From assembly GCA_900637135.1 (NCBI GenBank), contig LR134353.1:558001-622000 (forward strand): a stretch of 64,000 nucleotides of DNA. The letters run 5' to 3'. A model generated the notes under the pieces. It was not told the DNA's origin. It saw only the letters and a program-made list of their open reading frames with translations, and made no database searches. Positions 25,608 through 33,106 of this stretch are shown here, one piece after another; the first letter of the stretch is position 1; the number at the start of each line of letters is the position of its first letter. Source of the stretch: Mycolicibacterium flavescens. GTDB taxonomy: Bacteria > Actinomycetota > Actinomycetes > Mycobacteriales > Mycobacteriaceae. Both the position numbers and the translations under genes were made by a program.

Positions 25608-27563
25608 CTAGTGGGGCACTCTGTTGCCAATCACGCGCTCAAGTGCGCGAACGTCGGATTCGATCTGTCGCGATAGCCAATACGCGAGCACGAATCCGGC
25701 GATTCCCCCGATGCACAGTGCGCGGATGGGGACGATGACTTGCGCGATCTCGACCGGAGTCAAGAAGGTCACGGCGACGACGCCAAGCAACGGCACGGAG
25801 GCCGCAACCGCCAGATAGCGTGGTAGTCGACGGCTGAGTGCTCGCAGCTCTTCGGCTTCCCGAGGGCTCGTCTGTCCGTATGCCACCAGCTCCGGGTAAA
25901 CGCTGCGCACGACGTAGAAGGTCAAGAGAAAGAACGGGTATGCGATCGCGATTGCGCCACAGATCGTGATTGACCCGAAGAAATGGATCGCAGATCTACC
26001 GGGGATTCCACCGGCGGCGAATTGCATAGTAAGCGGAAATGTCAGCCCTGACAGCAACCACAAGCCGAACACAATGAATACCGCCCGATCGCCTGCGACA
26101 AGACAGTCGCGGCGCGCACGGGCCAAGTTCTCTTCGGGCGGCGCCGGTCCTCGTCGCAGGCGGCGTGGGACCAGGATGATGTAGCGATACCAATAGAGCA
26201 GCACCGCCGCTCCGAGCGGGAAGAACACCACGTTGACGACTGTGGTGACCAGCATGAACCGGCCCTGCGCATACTCCGAAAGCTGGCTGACAATAAGCAG
26301 CTGATTGTGCTGAATGTTGTACGCGCTGGCCAAGAGGTTGGGAATCATGATGGCGAGGAAGGCGATTGGCACAAAGAACGGCCGTAGCCGCAGCCGCCAG
26401 CTTCGAACAGGCGGATCAACTAGATCACGAGCGCTCGGATCGAGACACAGCTGGAGTTGCTCGGCGAGTTCAGCGCCTGAAGCCCAGCGCTGTTCACGTG
26501 CTGCGCTCAGTGCTATGAGCAGAACTCTGCGCAGCGCCGGCGGACAGGTCTCCGGTAGCGCCGCCAGTGCTGTCGGCGGAATCCCCTTTGCGCGGGTGGT
26601 CAACATCAACTCAAGCGCTGTGGTGTCGCCGATCGCTCCGGCCCCTCTCGCTCGCGCGGCTTGCGCCGCGGAGTCATCGAACGGCTTGTTGCCGGTCAAG
26701 AGCTCCCACAGCACGACGGCAAGGGAGTAGATATCGCTACGGGCATCGAGATTCGCCATGTCGAGGGTGTGCCCAGGCTGGCAAGCCGTCAGTTGCTCGG
26801 GGGACATGTACGAGAGTGAGCCGCCGAAGTATTCGAAGGGACTCGCACCCGTTACGTTGCGGGCGAAGCTGATGTTGAAGTCCGCGAGTTTGGGGGTCCC
26901 GTCGGCGGCGAGGAGGACATTCGCCAGTTTGATGTCGCGATGCAACACGCCGTGTGAATTGGCATAGTCCAACGCCTGAGCGAGCCGCTTCCCCAGCCAC
27001 GCGACAGTGTCTGGCCAGGGGAGCGTGGCGAGCTCGGCTCGCGTCGATGATTCCGTAGGACGGATTCCCCCTCGCCCCTCCAGTGCGTGGTCCACCGCGT
27101 CGAGCAGCGTCTGGCCGGTTTCTGGTGGCTTTTCCGCGCGATGAATCGCCTCGACAACGTCCAGCAGTGTTCCGCCGGGGAGATACTGCATGTACAACAG
27201 CCGCCAGTTTTGTTCGTGCAGGATCCGCTGGTCGAAAACCCGGACGATGTAGTCGTGATCCAGCTGGGCCAGAGTTTGCGGTTCGTGTCCTTCATTCGCG
27301 GAAATCTTGACCGCCACCAGCCGTTGCATGGACCGTTGGCGGGCTAGAAAGACTTTCGCGAATGCGCCGGTGCCCAATTCGAGCAGCAGATCGAAGTCGT
27401 CGAGCTGCTGACCGACCTCGATTGTTGTGAGGCGGGTCGATGGACTGAGCCCGGCGAATGATGGCTCGTATGTTCCGGTACGAGTTCCGCTTTCGCCGTC
27501 GACGCCCACAGGCGCTTGAGTTTGCGTCAATTCGAAGGGATAGTCGGCGGTCGAATCAGTCAT
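25608..27563 (-). CDS. Membrane Ser/Thr protein kinase with DFN motif and C-terminal 6-TM domain
   Basis: 651 residues, ATG start with GAGGT upstream. Kinase domain about 55-370: Gly loop LGTGAFAKV, Lys86 in VAVKI, catalytic HRDIKLAN (Asp210) and a metal-binding DFN at 228-230 in place of DFG. Then come SPEQ and DIYSLAVVLWELLTG. An acidic/basic insert of about 40 residues (145-185) splits the N- and C-lobes. Six hydrophobic segments follow, unlike the single TM of the common Pkn kinases. It is convergent with the sigma gene (37 bp apart), so a role in the same stress response is plausible. Two 60-base lines count 57-58% GC. The domain is probably active, as HRD and Lys are present. Confidence 0.88.
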   Translation of the reverse strand: MTDSTADYPFELTQTQAPVGVDGESGTRTGTYEPSFAGLSPSTRLTTIEVGQQLDDFDLLLELGTGAFAKVFLARQRSMQRLVAVKISANEGHEPQTLAQLDHDYIVRVFDQRILHEQNWRLLYMQYLPGGTLLDVVEAIHRAEKPPETGQTLLDAVDHALEGRGGIRPTESSTRAELATLPWPDTVAWLGKRLAQALDYANSHGVLHRDIKLANVLLAADGTPKLADFNISFARNVTGASPFEYFGGSLSYMSPEQLTACQPGHTLDMANLDARSDIYSLAVVLWELLTGNKPFDDSAAQAARARGAGAIGDTTALELMLTTRAKGIPPTALAALPETCPPALRRVLLIALSAAREQRWASGAELAEQLQLCLDPSARDLVDPPVRSWRLRLRPFFVPIAFLAIMIPNLLASAYNIQHNQLLIVSQLSEYAQGRFMLVTTVVNVVFFPLGAAVLLYWYRYIILVPRRLRRGPAPPEENLARARRDCLVAGDRAVFIVFGLWLLSGLTFPLTMQFAAGGIPGRSAIHFFGSITICGAIAIAYPFFLLTFYVVRSVYPELVAYGQTSPREAEELRALSRRLPRYLAVAASVPLLGVVAVTFLTPVEIAQVIVPIRALCIGGIAGFVLAYWLSRQIESDVRALERVIGNRVPH

Positions 27564-27699
27564 GACAACCTCGTTCCAGGTCGCCTTATCGTATCGACGG
27601 AGTCGGTGGTCTAGGTGTTCTTGGCGTAACCCCGGCCCAAGTGCGCCGATTCTGCAGCAGGGTCGATAGTCTTCGAATCCACGACCCTGGCGAATAAGG

Positions 27700-27774
27700 T
27701 GGAGCCCCCTGTCAGGATTGAACTGACGACCGCTCGCTTACAAGGCGAGTGCTCTACCACTGAGCTAAGGAGGC
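27700..27774 (-). tRNA. tRNA-Thr (UGU anticodon)
   Basis: The minus strand folds as a full cloverleaf: acceptor GCCTCCT/AGGGGGC, D-stem GCTC/GAGC, anticodon stem CTCGC/GCGAG with loop CTTGTAA (anticodon TGT), and T-stem GTCAG/CTGAC with TTCAATC. The CCA end is encoded. It is 75 nt including CCA. It lies upstream of the kinase gene, at the edge of the lower-GC segment. Confidence 0.96.
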
Positions 27775-27824
27775 CTGCGGGCCTTGAGTTTATCGGGTCG
27801 CCGGTTCGGGGAACTCCGCTCCCC

Positions 27825-28151
27825 GTGACTGTCAAGGACGATCTGCTCAGCGACTTCCCGCACGTGTATCCCAGACTCGAGCGGCCCGAGGTCGAACGGC
27901 TCCTCACGCTGCTCGACAAGAGCGCGAGCACCGGAGGCGGTCTCGGCCTCAGCATCGCCACCGCCATCAAGCCGTTGGTACCCGAGGTTGCCGCGCGGAT
28001 CGAGTCATACAAGCAGTCCGATGTAGACGACTACGTGCGGATGCTGCGGGGCGCCACCGTGCTATTGCTGCAGCGTTGGCAGCCCGAAGACCAGCCCCCG
28101 ACTCCGGAGAGCGTGTCAGCGGCGATCGAGGCGATCGAAGCCGACGCCTGA
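27825..28151 (+). CDS. 108-residue protein of unknown function
   Basis: The start is GTG 27825. The frame stays open upstream through the tRNA complement, but that portion is not protein-coding. The product is soluble and helical: VTVKDDLLSDFPHVYPRLER, LLTLLDKSASTGGGLGLSIATAIKPLV and a C-terminus PTPESVSAAIEAIEADA. No catalytic motif is evident. The reading frame has the third-position GC pattern of its neighbours and ends 2 bp before the convergent repeat-protein gene. I recognise no family. Confidence 0.65.
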   Translation: MTVKDDLLSDFPHVYPRLERPEVERLLTLLDKSASTGGGLGLSIATAIKPLVPEVAARIESYKQSDVDDYVRMLRGATVLLLQRWQPEDQPPTPESVSAAIEAIEADA

Positions 28152-28153
28152 GC

Positions 28154-28975
28154 TCACTCCTCGACGTCGATAATGCGTTGAGAGGTCACCGTCCTCGACG
28201 TCGAACGGGCGCGCGGCCGGCGACCGGGCAACGGGATCCGGTCGGCGATATTGCTCAACGGGTTCACGACTTGGCTCAACGTCACGACGGCATCGTGGAG
28301 GGCGTCGATCGTCGGCGCCAGCGCCTCTAGACCGGGCGCCAACCGGTTCAGCGTGTCCGCGACGTCGGCCAGCTTGAGCAACGGACCGTCGGGATCGGTG
28401 AGCGTGTCCAACAGGCCGTCCTCGGCCAGTAAGCGGTCGGCCACGCCGTCCTCGCGTAGCACCCGCTCCACGAGGCCATCGTTGGCCAGTAGCTGATCGG
28501 CCAGCCCGCCCGGGGCGATCACTCGCGACAGTGCGCCGTCGTCGGTGGTCATGCGGTCCACCAGGCCGCCTTCGGCCATCAGCTGGTCCACCAGCCCGCC
28601 GGGGGCCACCGCCCGGGCGACCGCACCGTTCTCCGCGGTCACGCGATCCAGCAGGCCACCCTCGGTGGTCAGCTGATCGACCAGTCCGCCCGGTCGCAGC
28701 AGCCGGTCCAGCGGGCCGTTGGGTGCCAACGCCCGGCCCAGCGGGGCGTCGTCGTCCATCAGACGTGCCAGTCGGTTCGCCCGCTCGACCGCGTCGTTCA
28801 GGCCGAGCATGGTGGCGAACGACGCCGATCCGGGCCCACCCTCGACGGCGTCGCCGAGCGTGCGCTGCGCCATGCTCACCGCCCCGGTCGCCATGGCCAG
28901 GCCCGCGTCGGCGACGGTCAGGGCGGCTCGCGCCGGTGCGGTCGCGATATCGGTCAGCGCTTTGCCGAAGTTCAT
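28154..28975 (-). CDS. Decad-repeat protein (Rv0756c-like position)
   Basis: 273 residues from ATG 28975; a GTG at 28978 adds one residue. Residues 1-70 form a helical N-terminus (MNFGKALTDIATAPARAALT). Residues 71-200 consist of about 13 consecutive ten-residue units with the pattern [RQ]-h-x-x-x-[GDN]-G-h-h-[DE], for example RLLRPGGLVD and QLTTEGGLLD. The last third is a hydrophobic helix region (LNRLAPGLEALAPTIDALH) and a basic tail (PGRRPRARSTSR). The gene is divergent from phoP, as is Rv0756c of unknown function in M. tuberculosis. It has no signal peptide or catalytic motif; a structural or scaffolding role is possible. Confidence 0.8.
   Translation of the reverse strand: MNFGKALTDIATAPARAALTVADAGLAMATGAVSMAQRTLGDAVEGGPGSASFATMLGLNDAVERANRLARLMDDDAPLGRALAPNGPLDRLLRPGGLVDQLTTEGGLLDRVTAENGAVARAVAPGGLVDQLMAEGGLVDRMTTDDGALSRVIAPGGLADQLLANDGLVERVLREDGVADRLLAEDGLLDTLTDPDGPLLKLADVADTLNRLAPGLEALAPTIDALHDAVVTLSQVVNPLSNIADRIPLPGRRPRARSTSRTVTSQRIIDVEE
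28376..28765 (-). repeat. Tandem 30-bp coding repeats (13 decapeptide units)
   Basis: The region encodes the decad array of the preceding gene in exact 30-bp register. Within it, three 90-bp super-units encoding residues 91-180 are the most alike: each begins with a PGGL(V/A)DQL unit, followed by an (E/N)(G/D)GL unit and a variable third unit. This points to duplication of 30-bp and later 90-bp blocks. Confidence 0.75.
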
Positions 28976-29008
28976 CACCTCAGTCTATGGACGGCGCAAG
29001 ATGAAAAC

Positions 29009-29026
29009 CCACAGGAAGTACACAGC
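29009..29026 (+). promoter_or_regulatory. Candidate PhoP box upstream of phoP
   Basis: CCACAGG-AAGT-ACACAGC: two 7-bp direct repeats with the 4-bp spacing of the mycobacterial PhoP box (TCACAGC-N4-TCACAGC). It lies 44 bp upstream of the phoP start and within the divergent gap to the decad-repeat gene, consistent with autoregulation. Each half differs from consensus at one or two bases. Confidence 0.45.
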
Positions 29027-29069
29027 CTGCTGGCAGGAACATCACCGGCGAGAGACGGACAGTGAATAG

Positions 29070-29789
29070 GTGGCCATGCCTGCACTACCCGAGAACACAC
29101 CGGAGGCCAAGGTCCTCGTCGTCGACGACGAGGCCAACATCGTCGAACTCTTGTCCGTCAGCCTGAAGTTCCAGGGGTTCGAGGTCTACACCGCCTCCAA
29201 CGGACCCGCCGCGCTGGACAAGGCGCGTGAGGTACGCCCGGACGCCGTCATCCTCGACGTGATGATGCCCGGGATGGACGGTTTCGGGCTGCTGCGACGG
29301 CTGCGCGCAGACGGTATCGACGCCCCAGCGTTGTTCCTCACTGCGCGCGACTCGCTCCAGGACAAGATCGCCGGCCTCACCCTCGGCGGTGACGACTACG
29401 TGACCAAACCGTTCAGCCTCGAAGAGGTGGTGGCCCGGTTACGGGTGATCCTGCGCCGCTCCGGCCGTGGTGTCGAGGAGCCTCGCAACTCGCGGTTGTC
29501 CTTCTCCGACATCGAACTCGATGAGGACACCCATGAGGTGTGGAAGGCGGGGGAGCCGGTGTCGTTGTCGCCGACGGAGTTCACGCTGCTGCGGTACTTC
29601 ATCATCAACGCGGGGACGGTGCTGTCCAAGCCCAAGATCCTCGACCACGTCTGGCGCTACGACTTCGGCGGCGACGTCAACGTCGTCGAGTCCTACGTGT
29701 CCTATCTGCGGCGAAAAATCGACACGGGCGAAAAGCGCCTGTTGCACACGTTGCGCGGCGTGGGGTACGTGCTCCGCGAGCCACGGTGA
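29070..29789 (+). CDS. phoP: Response regulator PhoP
   Basis: 239 residues, GTG start (ATG 29076 is an alternative). The receiver domain has VLVVDDEANIVELL, the phospho-acceptor Asp in VILDVMMPG, and Lys in VTKPF. The OmpR-type winged helix shows LSPTEFTLLRYFIINAG and ends GVGYVLREPR. It is almost identical by eye to M. tuberculosis PhoP, which controls sulfolipid/acyltrehalose lipids, pH and hypoxia responses and ESX-1-related secretion. The sensor gene phoR follows after 127 bp, and a candidate PhoP box precedes the gene. Confidence 0.97.
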   Translation: MAMPALPENTPEAKVLVVDDEANIVELLSVSLKFQGFEVYTASNGPAALDKAREVRPDAVILDVMMPGMDGFGLLRRLRADGIDAPALFLTARDSLQDKIAGLTLGGDDYVTKPFSLEEVVARLRVILRRSGRGVEEPRNSRLSFSDIELDEDTHEVWKAGEPVSLSPTEFTLLRYFIINAGTVLSKPKILDHVWRYDFGGDVNVVESYVSYLRRKIDTGEKRLLHTLRGVGYVLREPR

Positions 29790-29880
29790 TGAGCGCATGC
29801 GCGAAGAACAGACAATTGTGTGAGCGCTTGCGCGAAGAACAGACAACCGTGATGAGCGCTTGCGCGAAGAACGGCAGCGC
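29788..29880 (+). repeat. Three tandem 31-32 bp repeats between phoP and phoR
   Basis: Three copies of GAGCGC(A/T)TGCGCGAAGAAC begin at 29791, 29822 and 29854, the first two continuing with AGACAA. Each copy contains the palindromic core GCGCATGCGC or GCGCTTGCGC. The first copy starts inside the phoP stop codon. A related sequence, TGAGCGACGCTTGCGG, covers the start of the oligopeptidase gene at 58453, so this is a dispersed short element. Confidence 0.75.
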
Positions 29881-29916
29881 GCGACGCAGAACCGAACGTG
29901 CGCCGACAATGAGTAG

Positions 29917-31335
29917 ATGACCGCACGCGTGCCGCTGAGGGTGGCGCTGGTGGCGGCCACCCTGCTGCTGGTGGCGTGCGGTCTGCTCGCATCCGGCGTG
30001 GCGGTCACCACGATCCTCCGCCACACGCTGAGCAACCGCGTCGACCAAGAATTGCTCGACGCTTCGCGAGGGTGGGCCCAGGCGCCGCGCCAGGGGTCCG
30101 ACGATGCGCTGGAGAGCCCCAACCCGGCACGGCCACCGACGAACTTCTATGTCCGCGGCGTCGGAGCCGACGGACACATCTGGATCGCCGTCAACGACCG
30201 AGATGCGGAACCGGCGCTGCCCGCCGACAACGACGTGGGTTCGGAACCGGTCACCATCGGCTCGCTGCACGGCTCCGATGTGCAGTGGCGCGCGATGACG
30301 GTCCGCAGCCCCGACGGGGTGGTCACCGTCGCCGTCGACTTCTCCGCTGTGCAGACCACAGTGCGCGAGTTGATCTACGCACAGGTCGGGATCGGGCTGG
30401 CGGTGCTGGTGGTGCTCGGGGTGGTCGGCTATGCGGTGGTGCACCGCAGCCTGCGTCCGCTGGTCGAAGTCGAGCAGACCGCGGCGGCGATCGCGGCCGG
30501 CGAATTCGATCGCCGTGTCCCCCAGCGTGATCCGCGCACCGAGGTGGGCCGGCTGTCGGCGGCGCTCAACGGCATGCTCGCCCAGATCCAGACCGCCATG
30601 GCGGCCTCTGAGGCCTCCGCCGAGCAGGCCCGCAGTTCCGAGGAGCGGATGCGACGGTTCATCACCGACGCCAGCCACGAGCTCCGCACGCCGCTGACCA
30701 CCATCCGTGGATTCGCCGAGTTGTACCGGCAGGGCGCGGTACGCGACGTCGAGATGCTGATGAGCCGCATCGAGAGCGAGTCCGGCCGGATGGGCTTGCT
30801 CGTGGACGACCTTCTGCTTCTCGCCCGCCTCGACGCGCAGCGCCCGCTCGAGCACCGGCGCGTCGATCTGCTGACCCTTGCCACCGACGCGGTCCACGAC
30901 GCGCGCTCCATCGCCCCCAAGCGAGCGACCAGGTTGGAGGTGCTCGATGGGCCCGGCACCCCGGAAGTGCTTGGCGACGAAGCCCGACTGCGCCAGGTGC
31001 TGGGCAACCTGATGGGCAACGCGCTTCAGCACACTCCAGAAACCGCCGGGGTGACGGTGCGGGTGGGCACCGCGGGTGACCGCGCGGTGCTGGAGGTGTG
31101 CGACGAGGGGCCGGGTATGACGGAAGACGACGCGCGACGGGTGTTCGAACGGTTCTATCGCGCAGACTCGTCACGCACCCGGGCGAGCGGCGGCACCGGG
31201 CTGGGACTGTCGATCGTCGACTCGTTAGTTCTGGCCCACGGCGGAACGGTCGACGTCACCACCGCGCCGGGGCAGGGGTGCACGTTTCGGGTCAGCCTGC
31301 CGCGCATCGTCGATGTGGCGGCTCAGGTCAGCTGA
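29917..31335 (+). CDS. phoR: Sensor histidine kinase PhoR
   Basis: 472 residues, ATG start. Two membrane segments (about 8-30 and 150-175) flank an extracytoplasmic sensor domain. HAMP follows ([24 protein letters not shown]), then the H-box [18 protein letters not shown] with the phospho-accepting His. The ATP domain has the N-box [11 protein letters not shown], the G1 box DEGPGM and GTGLGLSIV. It phosphorylates PhoP at the inner membrane. The 3' end overlaps the convergent HIT gene by 13 bp. Repeats fill the gap to phoP, so its translation may be set separately. Confidence 0.96.
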   Translation: MTARVPLRVALVAATLLLVACGLLASGVAVTTILRHTLSNRVDQELLDASRGWAQAPRQGSDDALESPNPARPPTNFYVRGVGADGHIWIAVNDRDAEPALPADNDVGSEPVTIGSLHGSDVQWRAMTVRSPDGVVTVAVDFSAVQTTVRELIYAQVGIGLAVLVVLGVVGYAVVHRSLRPLVEVEQTAAAIAAGEFDRRVPQRDPRTEVGRLSAALNGMLAQIQTAMAASEASAEQARSSEERMRRFITDASHELRTPLTTIRGFAELYRQGAVRDVEMLMSRIESESGRMGLLVDDLLLLARLDAQRPLEHRRVDLLTLATDAVHDARSIAPKRATRLEVLDGPGTPEVLGDEARLRQVLGNLMGNALQHTPETAGVTVRVGTAGDRAVLEVCDEGPGMTEDDARRVFERFYRADSSRTRASGGTGLGLSIVDSLVLAHGGTVDVTTAPGQGCTFRVSLPRIVDVAAQVS

Positions 31336-31727
31336 GCCAGTGCCGCCTTGATCTTGGTCTGGGCCTCGTCGAGCGATTCCTGCGACGGGTTCTGGTCGGC
31401 GTTGGCGAATCCGAAATCGGCGAGGTCGTTGGTTGGGAAGACGTGCACGTGCAGATGAGGCACTTCCATCCCGGCGATGATGACACCGGCCCGTTCGGCG
31501 GGGAACGCCTTGACCACGGCCTTGCCGATCAGCTGTGACACCTCCATGACGCGGCCGAAGACCGCGGACTTGACGTCCTGCCAGTTGTCGATCTCGGCTC
31601 GCGGCACAACGAGCGTGTGGCCCTGGGTGATCGGGGCGATCGTCAGGAAGGCGACGATGTCGTCGTCCTCGTAGACGAACCGGCCTGGTAGCTCCCCGTT
31701 GATGATCTTCGTGAACACGCTCGCCAT
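31323..31727 (-). CDS. HIT-family nucleotide-binding hydrolase (Rv0759c-like)
   Basis: 134 residues from ATG 31727 (MASVFTK); an ATG four codons upstream is also in frame. The core is [25 protein letters not shown], and the histidine triad is [10 protein letters not shown] near residue 95, whose second His is the nucleophile. HIT proteins of this branch cleave adenosine-type phosphoramidates or AMP esters. The physiological substrate is unknown. Position next to phoR is the same as in M. tuberculosis. Confidence 0.93.
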   Translation of the reverse strand: MASVFTKIINGELPGRFVYEDDDIVAFLTIAPITQGHTLVVPRAEIDNWQDVKSAVFGRVMEVSQLIGKAVVKAFPAERAGVIIAGMEVPHLHVHVFPTNDLADFGFANADQNPSQESLDEAQTKIKAALAQLT

Positions 31728-31746
31728 GGCGTCGAGCATAGTGAGC

Positions 31747-31771
31747 GACGCGCCGCGGTCGAGGGCGCGTC
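31747..31771 (-). terminator. Possible hairpin terminator after the SDR operon
   Basis: GACGCGCC (31747-31754) and GGCGCGTC (31764-31771) form a perfect 8-bp stem with a 9-nt loop, 15 bp past the SDR stop and just ahead of the HIT start. There is no T tract, as is usual for mycobacteria, so the role as a terminator is only suggested. Confidence 0.35.
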
Positions 31772-31786
31772 GGCTATCCGCGGCCG

Positions 31787-32665
31787 TCAGCTTTGTCCGC
31801 CATTCGGCCCGATGTGGTCGTGGAGCTCGGCGACGGACCAGGGCGGGGTGTCGTGGTGGTCGCGGTAGGCCAGAATCGTCGGCGTCGGCCTGTCGAAGCG
31901 CCCGACGAACCCGCCGGCGGCGATGAAGATCTGTCCGGTCACGTCCCTGGCCAGGTCACTCGCCAGATAGGCGTAAGTCGGGGCGACGTACGCCGGGGGC
32001 GCGGCGTCGAGGGCACCTTGCATGCTCACGTCGTCCAACAGGCCGCGACGGTTCAGGTCGGCGATGTGCGCCTCGTAATCCGCACCAGTGGAGAGCCGCG
32101 TCCTGGCGCCGGGACAGACGACGTTCGCGCGCACGCCGTGCTCGTTGAGTTCGGCGGCGATCGCCAGGGTCAGCCCGTTGACGCCGCCCTTGCCCGCCGG
32201 ATACCCCGTACCGCCGTAGTCGCCGAGGAACGCAAACGAACTCGTGTTCACGATCGCGCCTCCGCCCTGGGCGACCATCCTGGGCGCGGCGGCTCGGCAA
32301 GTCTCGAAGGCCGTATTGAGATGTGCGTCGATCAACTCGCGGAATTGGCCCGACGTGATCGTGAGGATCGACGATCCGACGGGCTCAGCTGTGCCCGCAC
32401 AGTTGATCAGGATGTCGATGCGACCGAACTCCTGAACGCACGTGTCGATCAGGTGTTCGGCGATCTCCGGATCGGCCGGCGAGCCGGGGACTCCGTGCGC
32501 GCCCGGAATCCGTTGCGTCGCTTGCGCTACGGCGTCCCGATCACGGCCGTTGACGACCACCCCGGCACCATCGGCAGCGAGCAGTTCAGCCACCGCCAAC
32601 CCCACGCCGCGCGATCCGCCGGCGATGACCGCGCCACGCCCGGACAGTGACGGGCTACTTGGCAT
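31787..32665 (-). CDS. Short-chain dehydrogenase/reductase
   Basis: 292 residues. Cofactor motif [10 protein letters not shown] (GxxxGxG), NCAG, the Ser in VNTSSFAFL and YPAGK (YxxxK) form a complete catalytic set. A 35-residue C-terminal extension is rich in His and Pro. The start overlaps the end of the NTF2-like gene by 11 bp, making it the last gene of the cyp51/adhB operon. The substrate is unknown. It is not in the corresponding place in M. tuberculosis as I recall it, so it may be an insertion in this lineage. Confidence 0.9.
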   Translation of the reverse strand: MPSSPSLSGRGAVIAGGSRGVGLAVAELLAADGAGVVVNGRDRDAVAQATQRIPGAHGVPGSPADPEIAEHLIDTCVQEFGRIDILINCAGTAEPVGSSILTITSGQFRELIDAHLNTAFETCRAAAPRMVAQGGGAIVNTSSFAFLGDYGGTGYPAGKGGVNGLTLAIAAELNEHGVRANVVCPGARTRLSTGADYEAHIADLNRRGLLDDVSMQGALDAAPPAYVAPTYAYLASDLARDVTGQIFIAAGGFVGRFDRPTPTILAYRDHHDTPPWSVAELHDHIGPNGGQS

Positions 32666-33101
32666 CCGTTGACTGGCTGGCCGCCTGACCGAACTGCATC
32701 ATGTCCATGTTCCAATAGCCACGAAGGTTGGTGAGCAGACCGGCGTCGTTGACCTTGTAGGTGAACACTCCGCGCACCGTGCTGGTCATCCCGTTGTCGA
32801 ACTTGCTGCGCAGCACCAGGATATGAGCCACCTCGTGCGGGGAACTGGACGGAAATGTCTCTTCGCAGGTGATCCGCAGGTCGTTGGAGGCCATGTTGGC
32901 ATCGTAGAAGCCCGATACCGCCTCCTTCCCGCGAATTCCCGTGCCATCGGGGTTGGTGAAGGACTGCCCGATCGGATCCTCGATGACGACATCGTCGGCC
33001 ATCAGGGCCAACCAGCCCTCTTTGTCGTGAGAGTGCACGCATCTCCACGAATTGTGGGAGGCCGCCAAAGCCGGTGTCTTCTCGACGGTTTCCTGAGGCA
33101 T
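32655..33101 (-). CDS. SnoaL/ketosteroid-isomerase-like protein (Rv0760c-like)
   Basis: 148 residues from ATG 33101, which lies 5 bp past the adhB stop. The NTF2-like cone fold is indicated by NSWRCVHSHDKEGWLALMADDVVIEDPIGQS, VSGFYDANM and the C-terminal GLLTNLRGYWNMDMM. Family members include delta5-3-ketosteroid isomerases; the Asp in VVIEDP could be a ligand-site acid. In M. tuberculosis the Rv0760c structure binds steroid-like ligands, but isomerase activity is weak or unproven. Its place in a P450/dehydrogenase operon supports a sterol or terpenoid-like substrate. Confidence 0.85.
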   Translation of the reverse strand: MPQETVEKTPALAASHNSWRCVHSHDKEGWLALMADDVVIEDPIGQSFTNPDGTGIRGKEAVSGFYDANMASNDLRITCEETFPSSSPHEVAHILVLRSKFDNGMTSTVRGVFTYKVNDAGLLTNLRGYWNMDMMQFGQAASQSTDAK

Positions 33102-33106
33102 GAGCT

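Noticed and set aside
27699..27824. N-terminal extension of the 108-residue gene reading through the tRNA complement (VRIELTTARLQGEC...)
   Set aside because: A well-known artefact of translating the strand opposite a tRNA; real start placed at GTG 27825.
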